Shown piece after piece: positions 35,641 through 47,154 of a stretch of DNA of 64,000 bases. The DNA is from Hyperoodon ampullatus (taxonomy: Eukaryota > Chordata > Mammalia > Artiodactyla > Ziphiidae), in contig OX457057.1 in assembly GCA_949752795.1 (NCBI GenBank), positions 5,570,632-5,634,631 on the forward strand, given 5' to 3'. The notes beneath the pieces were generated by a model. That model worked only from the letters and a program-made list of their open reading frames with translations. It had not been told where the DNA came from and made no database searches. The position numbers and the translations under genes are program-made. The stretch's first letter is position 1. Every line of letters begins with the position of its first letter.

Positions 35641-37094
35641 TAAAGAACACTTGGATGCTCTTATGGTGAGAGCACCAAACGCACCAGAGCCACATTCAGC
35701 TCTGCCACCCATTAGCCAGGAGGCAGATCACATGGTGCCTCTCAGTCAGAGGGGGCTCATGGGGCCGCTGGGGATGGTGGCATGTGCTCAGCTTCCTCCA
35801 GAGCTATTGTGAGAATCAGATGGACAGCAGGGGCTCCAGAGCATGTCAGTCACTCTAGAGACGCCTGGATGACCGCTTGGGGCCACTGTCTTCTGATGGG
35901 GTTGACCCACTGTCTAATGGGGCAGGGTCCTGAGCAGGCACACCAGCCCCAGGAGCAAGACGAAGGCGCACGCGTCCTTGGAGCGGGAGGGGCAGGGAGG
36001 GGACGGCCGTGGGCTTGGCTTCCAGCCTCCCAGGAGGACATGGCCAGTCTAAACCATAAACAGGGCCTCTGTAAGGCTAGTGAGGGGGGGTCGTGTAGCC
36101 CGTAGATTTGGCTCCTGGGAGGGGAAAGGAGCTCAGAAGAGGGGGAGTGCAGCCCTCTGACAGCTGATCACCCAATGCCTAGCTGTCCCACGCTCCATCC
36201 TGCTGGGCCAGGGCTGCCCACCCTGAGCACAATTCCTTCCCTCGAGCTCTACATCCCAGAGAAAGGCCCAAGGCTTCTTATCCCAGGGTTGGTTGGAGCA
36301 ACTCTTGCAGTGATTTCTAATATGTCAAAAATGAATTCAAGGTGAGAGCAGACGACGCAGGAGACAGAAAAGGAATCTCATCCAGGCTCAGGTTTGCCAA
36401 CTGCGGGGTGACAGTGGCCCATGTCCCTGGCCAGTGCCTGGCAAGCAGGAAACAGCAGGCAGTTAACACCCCGGCTGCCACTCCCAGCCTGGATCCACCC
36501 CAGTGGAGGCACCATGGTACCTCCAGCGACTGGGTCCCACGGAGAGATGACCCCCGATATCCTGACCTCCTTCCATAACTCCTTACAGGTCAGCCATCCA
36601 GGAACTAATGTCGCCCATTAAAAAAAAAAAATCGATTTCTCTTTTTCAGCCCATTTCTCCCTGGAGGTAATGAGTCTCCTACGTTACCTGCCCGCTGTGC
36701 AGAGTTTGTGCCACAAATGACTCCCTGAGCTCCAGAGGGGACCCATATTCTTAGTATTCAGGGAGATGGAGAAAAAAAACACACGTTCACCTTCTTCTCC
36801 TTTTTCTGACCTGAGAGACTTTGAGTCACATTTCCCCTCGGCTTTTGTCTTTCTGACCAGAAAAATCCTTATCTCATTTTCCCGTGGCCATCCACCCCTC
36901 CTTGAGGGATGCTCCCCTCTCCGGGGCACTCCCGGCCCCAAATCAAGGTTTCTGATAAAGAGCCCTCCTGTCAGACTCTCCGGGCTTGGTCCTTCCTGGT
37001 CCCAGCAACGACTTGGGACAGTGGCTTCCAGAAACCCCAGGGGTCTTCCTGAGTTGATGGGTGGCAGCTCAGCCCCACCAGCCTCCACGGTCAA
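35641..37094. other. Unique intron
   Basis: No gene or assignable repeat, apart from an A11 run near 36620. Confidence 0.3.
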
Positions 37095-37330
37095 TTTGTT
37101 TTACTCTCCCTGAGCACACTGCCCTGCGCTTTGCCCACACTGGGCTCCATCTGTCACTTCGCATCCACTAAATAGATCCTCTCGTGACCGATCGCAAATG
37201 ACTCGGCGCTTCATCACCTGGGAGAGTTTAGCGTCATCTGCAAACGTGGAGATTTTATTGGGCATTTCTTCCCCCAGATCGTGCAGGGTGATTTTAAGTA
37301 AGGCAAGGCCTGGCCCTGAGCCAGCGTGAA
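37095..37330 (-). repeat. L3/CR1 LINE remnant, reverse-transcriptase fragment
   Basis: Read on the minus strand this encodes ITLHDLGEEMPNKISTFADD then AKLSQVMKR. This resembles the palm region of CR1-clade reverse transcriptase, where the consensus reads roughly 'I-F-I-N-D-L ... K-F-A-D-D-T-K-L'. The catalytic F-A-D-D motif is intact. After a frame break, a second frame reads QMEPSVGKAQGSVLRES, like the downstream 'W-Q-M-E-F-N-V-G-K-C' motif. So this is a frameshifted fossil of an L3/CR1 element, not a gene. Retained readability in an element this old suggests possible constraint at DNA level. Confidence 0.7.
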
Positions 37331-40129
37331 TCTCCTGGCTTCCATGTGTCCATCCAAAAACGTGACCACACATCCCGCCCCACAGGTACGGGGGTGCAGT
37401 GGGGTCCCGCTGCACGATTAAACGTCCTCCCCAGCGGCATCCTCCAGGATGGCTTAACCTTCCAGGGGCCTTTGGGTAGAACTTGCTCAGAGGCTTCCAG
37501 AAAGTCTGGATGGACGGCATCCTGGGCTTCTCTTTGAGCCCAAGCGTCTTTATCTGCTCGGGGCACATTCTTCTTTACTTCAGCGGTCCCCAGGTGGCCG
37601 GGACTGTGACAGGCATGGTTTCCCACAATTAGTGTGTTTTTCCTACATCACCTGTGGGTTAAAGAGGACCGAGCAGGCCAGCCCCTAAGCCGGCGGGGTT
37701 CCCGGAAGCCCACACCAGGTGGAAATTGTTTAACTATATTCCCATGACTGGAAAATTCTGGTAATTGTGTAACAGCGGTGGCGGCAGCAGTAGCACTCAG
37801 CAATTACCCAGGGTTTTTCATCTTCAGACCACTTTATCCACATTAACTAATTAAGTCTCCCAGCCTCCCCCCGAAGCGGGGAAGGGCTGCCGGCCCCCAA
37901 TTCCCTCTGGCGCGTACATGGGCTTAATGAGGGCCGCCCGGCCGAGGGGCCCCGGGAGCTCCCCCGGGGCTGCAGTCCTCTGCCCCCACTTGGAGCAGGA
38001 AGGGAGGCCCCGTGTGAGCCCCCCAAGCCTCTCCCAGGCATCGCCCCCCGCCCCAGGTCCCCCGCCCTGCTGAGCGCTGGCAAAGGAGCAAGGAGGTTGT
38101 CTGTGTCCCCTGCCCTGCTGGACTGGACCGGGGGATCCGGTACCCAGCCCGTGATGCAGGGCATCCAGTACCCAGCCCGTGAAGGGGGCCTGGCTCCCAG
38201 GAAGTGTGCAGCTGACAGCTGGTTTTGCCTGTTACTGGGGGCTCCGGGGCACCTCTTTTGTTTCCTACTCTCCCTCTTTTCTCTCTTTTCTTGCTTCTTC
38301 AACAGGCCCCAACTTTGGGGACCTGGGTCTGCCCCCCGCGTCGCCAGATGCTCAGCTGTGGCTACCCCTGCCTTCACCCCACAGTGCTGCCTGACCACAG
38401 AGGGTGTCCTGACCACCGCAGACCCTTGCTGTGGAGACAGGGGCCCTGCTGCCTTGGTCCTGCCCTGCAGTGCTCACAGGCCGGCCCCATCCCTCTTCCC
38501 AGCAGCTCCCCACACCCCACAGGCTCCCTGGACCCATTTTCACTCTGGCACAGATGCTAACTGGGCCGCTGATGCCCAGGGCACCGAGGCTGGGCACACA
38601 ACCCTCCACCCACCATCCGGCGAGTTCCCTCAGAGCCCCAGGGCCCCAGTGGAGAGCAGGTGCGGTGATCCGGGCTTGGGGCTTGGGGCTTGGGGCTGGG
38701 CTGAATTGTGGAGCCCTGAGCATGAGAGTCTGCATCCCTCAAATACGTAACAATGGCACCTGCTTCTGTGGGTTGTTGAAGGGAGTGAATGAAGAATGCT
38801 TCATGGGGCTTGAAGGGGGGCGCCCTGCACACAGCTGACACTCAGAAAGCAGTCTTTGCAAACAGAGGCGCCCAGTGGGAGGTGCACGCTGGGGGTACAG
38901 GCACGGTCCGGCCGCCTGAGAAGCACCCAGCACACACCCTGAGATGGTGGTAAAACGTGGACTTGGTCATGGGAGCACCTGAGTTTCCCCAGCTGGGGAA
39001 GAGCGAACCAGGAGGGGAACCGCAGGCTGCAGGGGCCGGCAGACCCCAGGAGACCTGATGGGGACAGCGGCCCCACCTCGTGCCTTTACCCAGAGCGGCG
39101 AACAGGTGCCAGGCCGCCCAGGGCAGCTGGAGTCCAGGCCAGAGGATTTTTCTCTGCCTTGCAGTGTGGAGACACCCCCGGCCCTGAGCTGCCTGGTATC
39201 ATCATTTATTCATTCCCTAATAAATCCTGCCCTTCCTCCTGCCTGCTCTGCACTCCTGTTTTATGGGTGCCTACTCTCGGTTATTGGGGAGGCTCTGCCT
39301 CTGAAGGTCAGGCTTGTGGGGCTTTCAGAATCTGCATCAATGATGCTGATAGGACAAAGGCAATCACAGAATGGGCTTGCGGCGCAAACGATGCTGATTT
39401 ACTTTCTGTCTCCCTCCCCCCCCGGGGCTGGTGGTGCGCAGACCCGGCCCCCTCCCCCGGCGGCAAGTGGGGAGGTGTGTGGCCACTATTACATGCTATT
39501 ATGACTTTCTGGGTAATGTATACATTTTCACTATCACACAGCCTCTCTCCTTCATTTTTCATGAGAACTGGCATGAGATTAATGACCAAGCCACAGAAGA
39601 AACGGAGCACCATGCCACCCTGATTTATTGAACGCTTAGCGTTGATGAAGCTGCAAACAAGAGTCAAACAGATGTTGCAGCTGCATTTTTCTTTAACAAA
39701 ACCAGCAGCTTTTTGCATTTTTCACCATTTCTTGCGCCACTGTCCTGCTTACTCCACAGAAAGGGAAGCTGCCTCTTCCTTCCCAGCGGAGGGTAGGGTC
39801 CTGGGCTGGGGCTGCAGGACCCCCGGCCTCCAGCCACCTGGTGCCCAGCGCTGGCCATGGCCGAGAGGACGTGAGCTCCCCAAGCCTCTTGCTCTGGGCC
39901 ACTTGGGTCTCTGGTGAAATCGCGCTACTTTCAGCCCATTCCAGGGTCTGTGGTACAAACCCTGGAGCAGGCTTGAGCTGCAGGAGGCGCAGGGCTCAGC
40001 TTCCCCCCCCCACAAACTGGAACGCCTCCCCAGCTGCATCGCAAACCAGTAACAGATTACGGAACGCCCATTCGGATCGGCTGTGGGTTAGGCCCCTTGC
40101 CTCCTGAGCCCCTTACCTGCCTCCCCAAT
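37331..40129. other. Unique intron
   Basis: 37850-38060 has a short CpG-rich patch (GAGGGCCGCCCGGCCGAGG). 38680-38705 has a small GCTTGGG tandem repeat. 39180-39740 is partly AT-rich; its start may be an antisense L2 scrap. No gene. Confidence 0.35.
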
Positions 40130-40222
40130 CTCCAGCAAGGTTAAGGCCATTTGTACTCATCTCCCCCATCCTAAAGAGCAGGCGCTAAGGCTCAGCCAGA
40201 TCAAGCGTCTGCCCACCGCGAG
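40130..40222 (-). repeat. MIR SINE scrap
   Basis: 'actcatctcccccatcctaa', 'gcgctaaggctcagccagat' and 'caagcgtctgcccac' resemble antisense MIR. It abuts the CpG island. Confidence 0.4.
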
Positions 40223-40479
40223 CACTCCTGCACCACAACCCTCAGCTCTCGGAGCCAGAAGCCACAGGAGCTGTGGGCGTCTCCTCCAGGCTGGAGGTCA
40301 GGGCTCTCCAGGGGCAAGCTTGGCATCCCTGCTCCCCCCCAAGTCTCTGCGCCACCCCCATCCACCCTGGCTGCCGCCAACCTGGGCTTCCCACGTCTCT
40401 CTGCTGAGCGCCTTGGCCTATTTCGTTCTCTCTCTCCTTCTCCTACCCTTCGGCCACCTCCCCCTCCTGCCCCGGCCCT

Positions 40480-41250
40480 CCAGGCCCGGGTTCTGCCACG
40501 GCTGGGGGGACTGAGTGCGGTTCCCTCTCGTGGGAGCCGTGCGGAAAGGGCCTGTGGGAGCCGCCAGAGAGACATCTTGCAGCCCTTCTCCACCTGCCGC
40601 TCCCCCGAGCTGCTGCGCCCGCCTCGCCCCAGGCACCAGGGTCTAGAAATCTGTAGTGTCTGCGGCAAGAGCTGCTGCGGATTCAGCCGGATCACAGGTG
40701 CCGCCACTGGCGCCCCGACCGCCCCCTCCGCCGCCGCACCGGCACTAACAGCGCACAACTGCGCTAACCCTGGCGGAGGAGCGGACGGCGGATGCTTTCT
40801 TGTTCAGTCTCCCCTCCTGACAGCCCCGTCCCTGTCATTAAGAAGGTTAAATCCGCTGCCCCCTCCGCCAGCCCCCGTGCCCTTCTCCTGCCTGCCCCTA
40901 CCCCAACTTTACGCGCTCAGCCCCGGTCCCAGGCCCGCCCGCAGGGACCCCAGCGGCCCAGGGTATCCAGATCAGGAAGGACGGCCCACGCGTCAAGGGG
41001 AGACAGAGCCCCCCGCCCTGGCCTCTCACCTGAGCCCCTCAGCCTTTCCAACAGGAAGCCCCACGCCACACCCGGCGTCGGGGAAGAACTATAGTCGGAG
41101 CTCTGGGGAGGAGGGGGCTGTGGGGAGGAGACGGCTGTGGGGACAGTGCGCCCAATCGGTCAGCGGTTTCCTTAGGAACCTGGCCGTCCCCTGAAAGCAG
41201 CTCGATCGCCCGGCGAGCCTCAGGCCAGGCCAGGGAGGGGCCCCAGGGGA
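40480..41250. promoter_or_regulatory. Intragenic (orphan) CpG island
   Basis: By hand count 40501-41220 has about 55 CpG in 720 bp with GC in the mid 60s percent. That gives an observed/expected ratio near 0.75, above the usual thresholds of 0.6 and 55%. CpGs are densest at 40681-40800 (CCACTGGCGCCCCGACCGCC, GGCGGAGGAGCGGACGGCGG). Its 3' edge is about 6.2 kb upstream of the coding exon. It is far from the annotated type of CAMTA1 promoter at the gene's 5' end, so it could be an internal promoter, an enhancer-type orphan island or the start of a noncoding RNA. No TATA box or defined first exon is evident. The 205-codon open frame across it has no protein similarity that I know. Confidence 0.75.
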
Positions 41251-42199
41251 AAGGGACCCGGGAACCATTAAGGGCCCTTGTCTTCCAACAGCTGCCGGAG
41301 GCGCTTTCCCTGGGCTCTGAATTCTCTCAGAGGTTCCCAAACTGTGATCCCGAGGACACTAGGGTCCCAAGAGGTGCTCAGGCTCAAGGTCACATAGGCT
41401 TGGAAAACCTGCCCACAAAACGCCCGCCAAGAGATCCTCCTGCACGGGGTGCCGCCAAGGCTCTGACAAGTCCTGCAGCCAAGGAGCTGGTTTAACTTTA
41501 GCCCAGCATTCTCTCTGAGGAGCATTCTCAACCCCTCCTGTGCCGCTGGAGGTAAAGGCCCCCGGCTTGTTCTCCTGGCTCCCATTTGTTCCCCCAGCTC
41601 AGGTGAAAGGCTCCAACGGGAAAAGATGCCCTAGGAGGCAAAGTCTCACTCGGCCTCCAGAGATGCCCTTCCAGCAGCTGCAGCCCACAGTCCTCTGCCT
41701 GGCAGCCCTGCAGCCTGAAACTAGGTTGATAGCAAGTCCAAACTCGCATTTCCAGATAAAACCTGAGAAGGAGCTGGGTTGAGGACCGGCTGAGCCTCGC
41801 GCAGAGGGGCCGAGAGCTCCTGGGCGTCTCGGCTGCTACCGCCCCCTTCCGAGGGCATGGACACCTCCTCCCCCTCCCAGGCAGCTTGTCCTCTCCTCAC
41901 AAGTCCGTCTGTCCCTCAGGAAGGATAGCTGGGGTGGGGAGAGGGCTCCAGGGACCCATACCACCTGCCCCAGCCAGGCCAGCACCCCTGGGGCAGCTCA
42001 GCTGTCACCCACCTCAGCACTCAGCAGGTGGGCAGAGCATCTCCAGTGTGCCAGCCCCGCTCTGGGCTCCAGGAAAACCTCCCCCCGCCACTGAGCAAGA
42101 CAGAGCCCGGCCACCAGAGCTTTCCCTTCTAGGTGGGAAAACAGGCCAAAGCCAGCAGAAACCGCTCCGAAATGAGAATTGGGCGTGGGTGCTGTAAAG
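41251..42199. other. Unique intron
   Basis: No gene or clear repeat. Confidence 0.3.
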
Positions 42200-43030
42200 A
42201 AAATAAAGGATGCAAAGGTAGTAGGGCCCGGGTGGGGGCAGGGTGGCACCATGTCTGAGGGGGGTCTCTGGATACGGTGTCCAAGAGGAGGTGGCATTGA
42301 TGCTCACGCCAACAGGTGGCGCAGAGCCCACCAGCCAGAGAAGACAGCTCTGGAGAGAACGCACGCGGCAGATTCGGGGAACGTGGGTGGCAGGAACAGG
42401 GTGTGAGCCGGGGGAGCGTGAGTGGCCGGAGAGGAAAACAGACGGCGGGGCCCTGTGACCGTGTCAGGGGTGTGGGACTCATTCTCGGTCCAGGAAGCCG
42501 GTGCCAGAGTCAGAGGGTCAGGCCTGCTGGGGCTGGGAGAGCGATGGGGAGGGAGGGGAGAGAGGAGTGAGGAGGTGCAGGGGGAGAGGCCCGGACTGGG
42601 TGGTCTCGGGGGGACGTAGGGCTGAGTGGGTGGGACAGACTTACCTGAGGGGGAGAATTGACAGAGCTCGGTGATGAACAGATTGAAGGGAGAGGAAGAG
42701 AGGAGAAGGGCTTTGACCTGGGCCGCTGAGGGCAGGTGGTGCCACTGGTCATTGGGTGAAGCCCGGGGTGGGCCAGGTGTGGGGAGCGGCCGTCAGGCTG
42801 GGCCACGTGAGCCGGGGGCATTTTGAGGTCCCAACAAGAGCTGTCGATGGGCAGTGGGACAAGTGAGCTCGGAGCAGAGCCAGGAGGTGGGGCTGGAGGG
42901 AGAGATCGAGGAACCCTTGGAACGTGGTGGGCTGAAGGCGGTGACGCTGGCGGAGGGTGCTGAGGGGGCCGGGCCATGAAGGCCCAGCTGCGAGGCCTGG
43001 AGAGGAAGGGGCGTCATGACAGTAAGAGGA
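42200..43030 (-). repeat. L2 LINE, antisense, decayed
   Basis: Purine-rich sequence in the order of an antisense L2 ORF2. Examples are 'gtccaggaagccggtgccag' and 'gtggtgccactggtcattgg', with minus-strand frames rich in Pro/Ser/His like other L2 shadows. Too eroded for exact ends. Confidence 0.4.
42309..42324 (+). promoter_or_regulatory. CTCF-like motif, forward orientation
   Basis: CCAACAGGTGGCGCAG matches the CTCF core CCACNAGRKGGCRS with one mismatch (A for C at position 4). It lies about 5.1 kb upstream of the coding exon. Sequence match only. Confidence 0.45.
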
Positions 43031-44539
43031 GCGTCGGGGCGGACGGACTGTCAGCAAGAAAGTGCGTGTTACAAGTGGGTAGACTGCCCGCTAGAAGCTG
43101 ACTCCGGTCCTGCTCTCGGGAAAAACACCAGGGTTTTGTTTGTTTCGGGGTTTGGTGACACCTAGTAGTTAGAACAGCGGGACCCTGTACGGATGGGACT
43201 TCACACCTCGCCAGGGCCCCATCGTGGCCCCTGCTGCAGCCTGACGGCGGGCAGGGGAGGGGGGCAGGCTGTGTCCTTTTACAGGTGAAGAGCTTGAGGC
43301 ACCAAAAGGGAGGGAGGGGGTCTCCTAGTCCGTGGCTCTTTCCAGAAAGTTATGGAAGTTCTCTGAGACGTTCACTTATCCACAGCTTCCCCTCCACAGC
43401 CACCCTATTGGGCTCCCCCAGGCCTCTAACACCGGACAGGCCTCCTGGACATTTGGCCGGGGGGTCATTTCCAAGGCCACCCTCTCCTCACGGGGATGGC
43501 CTCTTGCATCTTCATGGACATTCTGTAGCCTGGGGAGGAGCCTCTGGATGAGACCTGCGACCTGTAAAGTCTGACGTGGGTGGTAAACCCCAGGGAGCCA
43601 TTAGAGGATGTCAGCCCGGGGCCGGGGGGTGAAGGCAGGCTGGCTCCACAGCCGTCCAGAACCGAGAGTCTGGGTGGGTCTGGTGGGGGGTGTCCTCGTG
43701 TCCCCTGGAGCCAGCCTGCCCCTCCCTGCCAGCAGCTCCGCACTCCCTGAGGATCTGACAATGTTATGAGCCCCCCATGAAACTGAAACACTGGGACTCT
43801 ACGCCTAATATATTTTTCTGCCAGAAACACCCAGTAAAATGTACAACTAGTGAATAAAATCACAACGTTGCCAAGAAGTGATGTGTGCCCCCAATTTCCA
43901 AAAATACCTCAATCACTCTGTGTCTTAAAACCAGCCTCAAGCCAGGAAGCTGTTATTTAAAATTCAACTCAGGAGTTTCGGCCTCAGGAACTCCAGGCCC
44001 TGGGATGGAATTTGTGTTAAAGATATAAAGCATGACGCAGGCTGCTTCTGCATTTCCGAATCCCAAACCCAGCCTCCATGATCCCGTCAGGGACTGGGGC
44101 TTTCTCCTAATTGTATCAAGGCACAAGGCCCAGGATGGAGGCTCCTGGGAAGGGGATGTACATGTTGGGCGTATTCCCTGAGTTGAAAGGGGCCACAGTG
44201 GATCTTGAATCCCTAAGTCCCTGGCTACAGATGTGGGGTCCACAGACCACTGGGTCTGTGCGCTCCTGAAATGCAGCGTTGATGTGCCTTGGGGAGTTCT
44301 TCTGGGCTGAGAGTGCAGAAGCCACAGCCTTCATCAAATTCTCAGAGGCCTTAGACCCAGAAAAGGTTAAGAACCAGCCTTGCCTCTTAGCTTCCTACGA
44401 GCACCCTGTGTTCAGAGAAGCTGCCCTGCCCTTCGAAGACACAGAAAACCAAAACCAGGTGTCAGCTGAGCACAAGTCTGGGAAGAGTAAGGATAGAAGA
44501 TCCAAAGTCAGCCTGATTCAACTCTACAAAAAAGAAATG
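43031..44539. other. Unique intron
   Basis: No gene or assignable repeat. The segment at 43880-44090 is less GC-rich. Confidence 0.3.
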
Positions 44540-44750
44540 GGGGCTTCCCTGGTGGCGCAGTGGTTGAGAGTCCGCCTGCCGATGCAGGGGACGCGGGTTC
44601 GTGCCCCGGTCTGGGAGGATCCCACATGCCGCAGAGTGGCTGGGCCCGTGAGCCATGGCCGCTAAGCCTGTGCGTCCGGAGCCTGTGCTCCGCAACGGGA
44701 GAGGCCGCAGCAGTGAGAGGCCCGCGTACGGGAAAAAAAAAAAAAAAAAG
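44540..44750 (+). mobile_element. Cetacean CHR-type SINE (short form), with TSD
   Basis: Full-length: head GGGCTTCCCTGGTGGCGCAG, B-box-like GGGTTCGTGCCCC, 'gagccatggccgctaagcct', 'gtccggagcctgtgctccgc' and 'gtgagaggcccgcgtacggg', then an A-tract. AAAGAAATG repeats at 44531-44539 and 44751-44759. It is the sense-strand sister of the copy at 25561 and little diverged from it. Confidence 0.93.
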
Positions 44751-44759
44751 AAAGAAATG

Positions 44760-45624
44760 AACAGCAGGCGTTGCCAGATGCTGTGATAGCTCCCGGGCAC
44801 TGTCCCTGTGCTTGAGCAGATAAAGGAGGTTTACAGACTACTAAGACAATCTCTACCCAATCTCCACCCTGCTGTGGTGGAGGTACAGAGGGTGAGGTAT
44901 CCAGAAAGGCTTCCTGGAGGAAAAGGTGGCGAGCCTGTGCCTGCCCTCAAAGAGTAGGTGGAGGCTGGTTATGCAGAAATGGAGTTGGACCCTGAAGGAA
45001 GGAATGGGACTTCCTGAGATAGGAGAGTCTGCGTGCTGTAGGGCAGGAGCTCAAGTTCTGGGGGTTTCGGTGCATGGTTTCTGTGCCCTTTGCTTCCCAG
45101 GCCCCCTCCTGCCCTCCCACTGCCCTGGCTTCCCACAGCTTTTCCAGGCGCCCAGGCTGCGCTCAGTGGGGCAGTGGGGCAGTGGGGCAGGAAGCTAAGG
45201 GCCTTTCATTTCCCAGACATCTGGCATCCTGGCTTCCTCCCGCAGGGCTGGGCGCCTGCTCCAGGGACTGTGATCAGAGGAAGCCCTGAGTGGCCTGTGG
45301 GCCCCTGCATCCCTTTGATCCCTACTCTGTCTTGCTCAGTGGCTGACGCTGCCCTCTGGCCAAGCACAGACTCAGGCAGGAGCTCCCAGGCCGGGGAGGC
45401 CAGTGTGCTGGTCAGTAGGAAGAACAGAGGGCTGGGACACAGGGAGGATGGCTCCCCCTCTCCTGGGCTACCCCATCCAGGCCACGGGCCTGGCAGATCT
45501 ACCTAGCCCACCTGCCTCTTGGGCATATTGCAAGGACGAATTTAAATCTGAGATGGGAAGGCAGTTAGCCCGGGCAAAAAGGAGGTCACCAGATGTCTCG
45601 GCAGGACCTGAAAGCAGAGTCAGA
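44760..45624. other. Unique intron
   Basis: Contains a short GGGGCAGT triplication near 45168-45190. No gene. Confidence 0.3.
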
Positions 45625-45845
45625 ACTGTGGCTTCCAGCCCCAGCTCTGTGCATTTCCAGGCACACGGCTTTGGGCAAGTCACAACTTCACTGGGCTTTT
45701 GGGCTCCTCATTGCAGACAGAAAGCGCCCTGCCCTGCCCTGCCCTGCCCTGCCTTGCCCAGCCCAGCCCGTGTCCCCAGCTTGCATGGGCACCAAATGAG
45801 CTAATGGCTAGAAAGTGCTTTGAAAAGAATAAAGTGCCGCGCCGA
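45625..45845 (+). repeat. MIR SINE with internal CCCTG expansion
   Basis: Sense MIR: 'ccagccccagctctgtgcat', 'ctttgggcaagtcacaactt', 'gggctcctcattgcagaca' before the pentanucleotide run, then 'accaaatgagctaatggcta' and 'gaaagtgctttgaaaagaat' after it. Confidence 0.65.
45727..45754. repeat. (CCCTG)n microsatellite
   Basis: Four clean CCCTG units and then decaying ones, inside the MIR. Confidence 0.9.
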
Positions 45846-46075
45846 TGTCAGGGATTATCATTGTTATTAAGCAGGGTGATTACCGCAATCCAGAAAAGCT
45901 GCCGTTAACGAGAAAACTCCTGTTCGTGTTGATTTAATTTCCTGGTTAACTGAGCGTTGGCACGAAAAAAAACTCTACGTTTCAACCCTTATTGAAAATC
46001 TTTTAAAATTATACCAGCGTACTTTCCTGCACTGGTCATGGAGTCGTCTTGAGTCTTTATTTATTAATGCATTGA
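45800..46075. other. AT-rich candidate conserved noncoding element near the exon
   Basis: Directly after the MIR core lies a non-repetitive AT-rich stretch with retained CpGs (GTGCCGCGCCGATGTC, GATTACCGCAATCC, GCCGTTAACGAGAAAAC). It contains 'tttaatttcctggttaactg' and 'tattaatgcattgattgag'. It is about 1.4 kb upstream of the coding exon. Conservation not tested. Confidence 0.35.
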
Positions 46076-46809
46076 TTGAGTCACATATTCATGTATTACT
46101 CTTGCTCTGATCAGATCCAAAAAGGTGACCGCAGACCCAGGCTCCTCCGTGCCGGGGTCCTCGTGCCCGCCCAGGACTCGGGGTTGGGTATCCAGAGGGA
46201 AAAACCGAGGAGACGTATCTGGCAAATAGCACAGGATGGGACCTTCCAAGTGGCTTTTCCAGAGTTCCCTGCAGCACCTTGATATATTAGTATGCATTTC
46301 CTTATGGTTCAAGAAATACTTTCTGATTGGGGTAGGAGGTTTTTCTGCGTTTATTCAGATGCATTCTAAAGTGACATGGCTGCTTTTTTTTTTAACAACT
46401 TTGTCAGGACTGACAAAACCCAGTAAACAGCCTCACCCTCTGGGGGGCCATGGAAAGCCACAGAAGGGCCTGTGCTCTTTGCAGTGAAGCTGCTGCCCCA
46501 CAGAGGCCCCCTTGGTGTGTTGCTATCAGAGCTGGTGGTGGGTGGAGAGCGACGCAGGTCACCTTGAATTGGATCTGATGGCGAAAGGCTGCCCCATTTC
46601 AATAAAACCACTTGGGGAAAAAACTGCGCCTTCGCCATCTTCACGGGGAGAGGTCTTTCCATTCATAAGCTCCGAAGAGATTTCCAAGGAAGAGTTTCCA
46701 GAGGTTCCAAGTGACAACTGCCTCCTGGGCGATGCTTAGAGATGCTTGTGCAGGGAGACCACAGGCTGAGGGGCAGAGGGGCATCCAGCCCTTAGAAGTG
46801 GATGCCTTA

Positions 46810-46924
46810 GACTTCCCCGGTGGTCCAGTGGTTAAGACTCTGCACTTCCACTGCAGGGGACACGGGTTCGATCCTTGGTCAGGGAAGTTCCACATGTCAC
46901 GCTGGGTGGCCAAAAAAAAAAAAA
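46810..46924 (+). mobile_element. Short tRNA-derived SINE (CHR-type head plus A-tail)
   Basis: GACTTCCCCGGTGGTCCAG, 'tggttaagactctgcacttc', GGGTTCGATCCTTGG and an A13 tail. An imperfect duplication around GATGCCTTAGA / GGTGCCTTAAA suggests an older insertion than the two short-form whale copies. Confidence 0.85.
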
Positions 46925-47154
46925 GGTGCGGGTGCCTTAAACTCTAGGAGCTCTGTTTCCCCCTTAAGAAGAGGGTGGTGGTGATACCTGTCAGGGACGT
47001 CCAGGGACCTGCAGTGAGGAAGTGCATGTAAAGAGCGGAGCAGGGGCCAGTGCTGCTGGGGCAGCTGTGGGTGTAGGTCGGGGACATGAGGCTAGAGATA
47101 CATTTAACTTCATGTGTGGTCCTTAGTTACACATGAATCCGCCCACGTGTAGAG
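46925..47154. other. Unique intron between SINE and MER20
   Basis: No gene or repeat recognised. Confidence 0.3.

Noticed and set aside
37101..37568. 155-codon minus frame with an F-A-D-D motif as a possible gene
   Set aside because: Only about 45 residues resemble reverse transcriptase and the downstream motif is in another frame. It is a broken LINE fossil.
40577..41194. 205-codon frame across the CpG island
   Set aside because: GC-rich DNA with few stop codons; the composition is Pro/Ala/Ser-rich and matches no family I know. A noncoding or promoter role is more likely.
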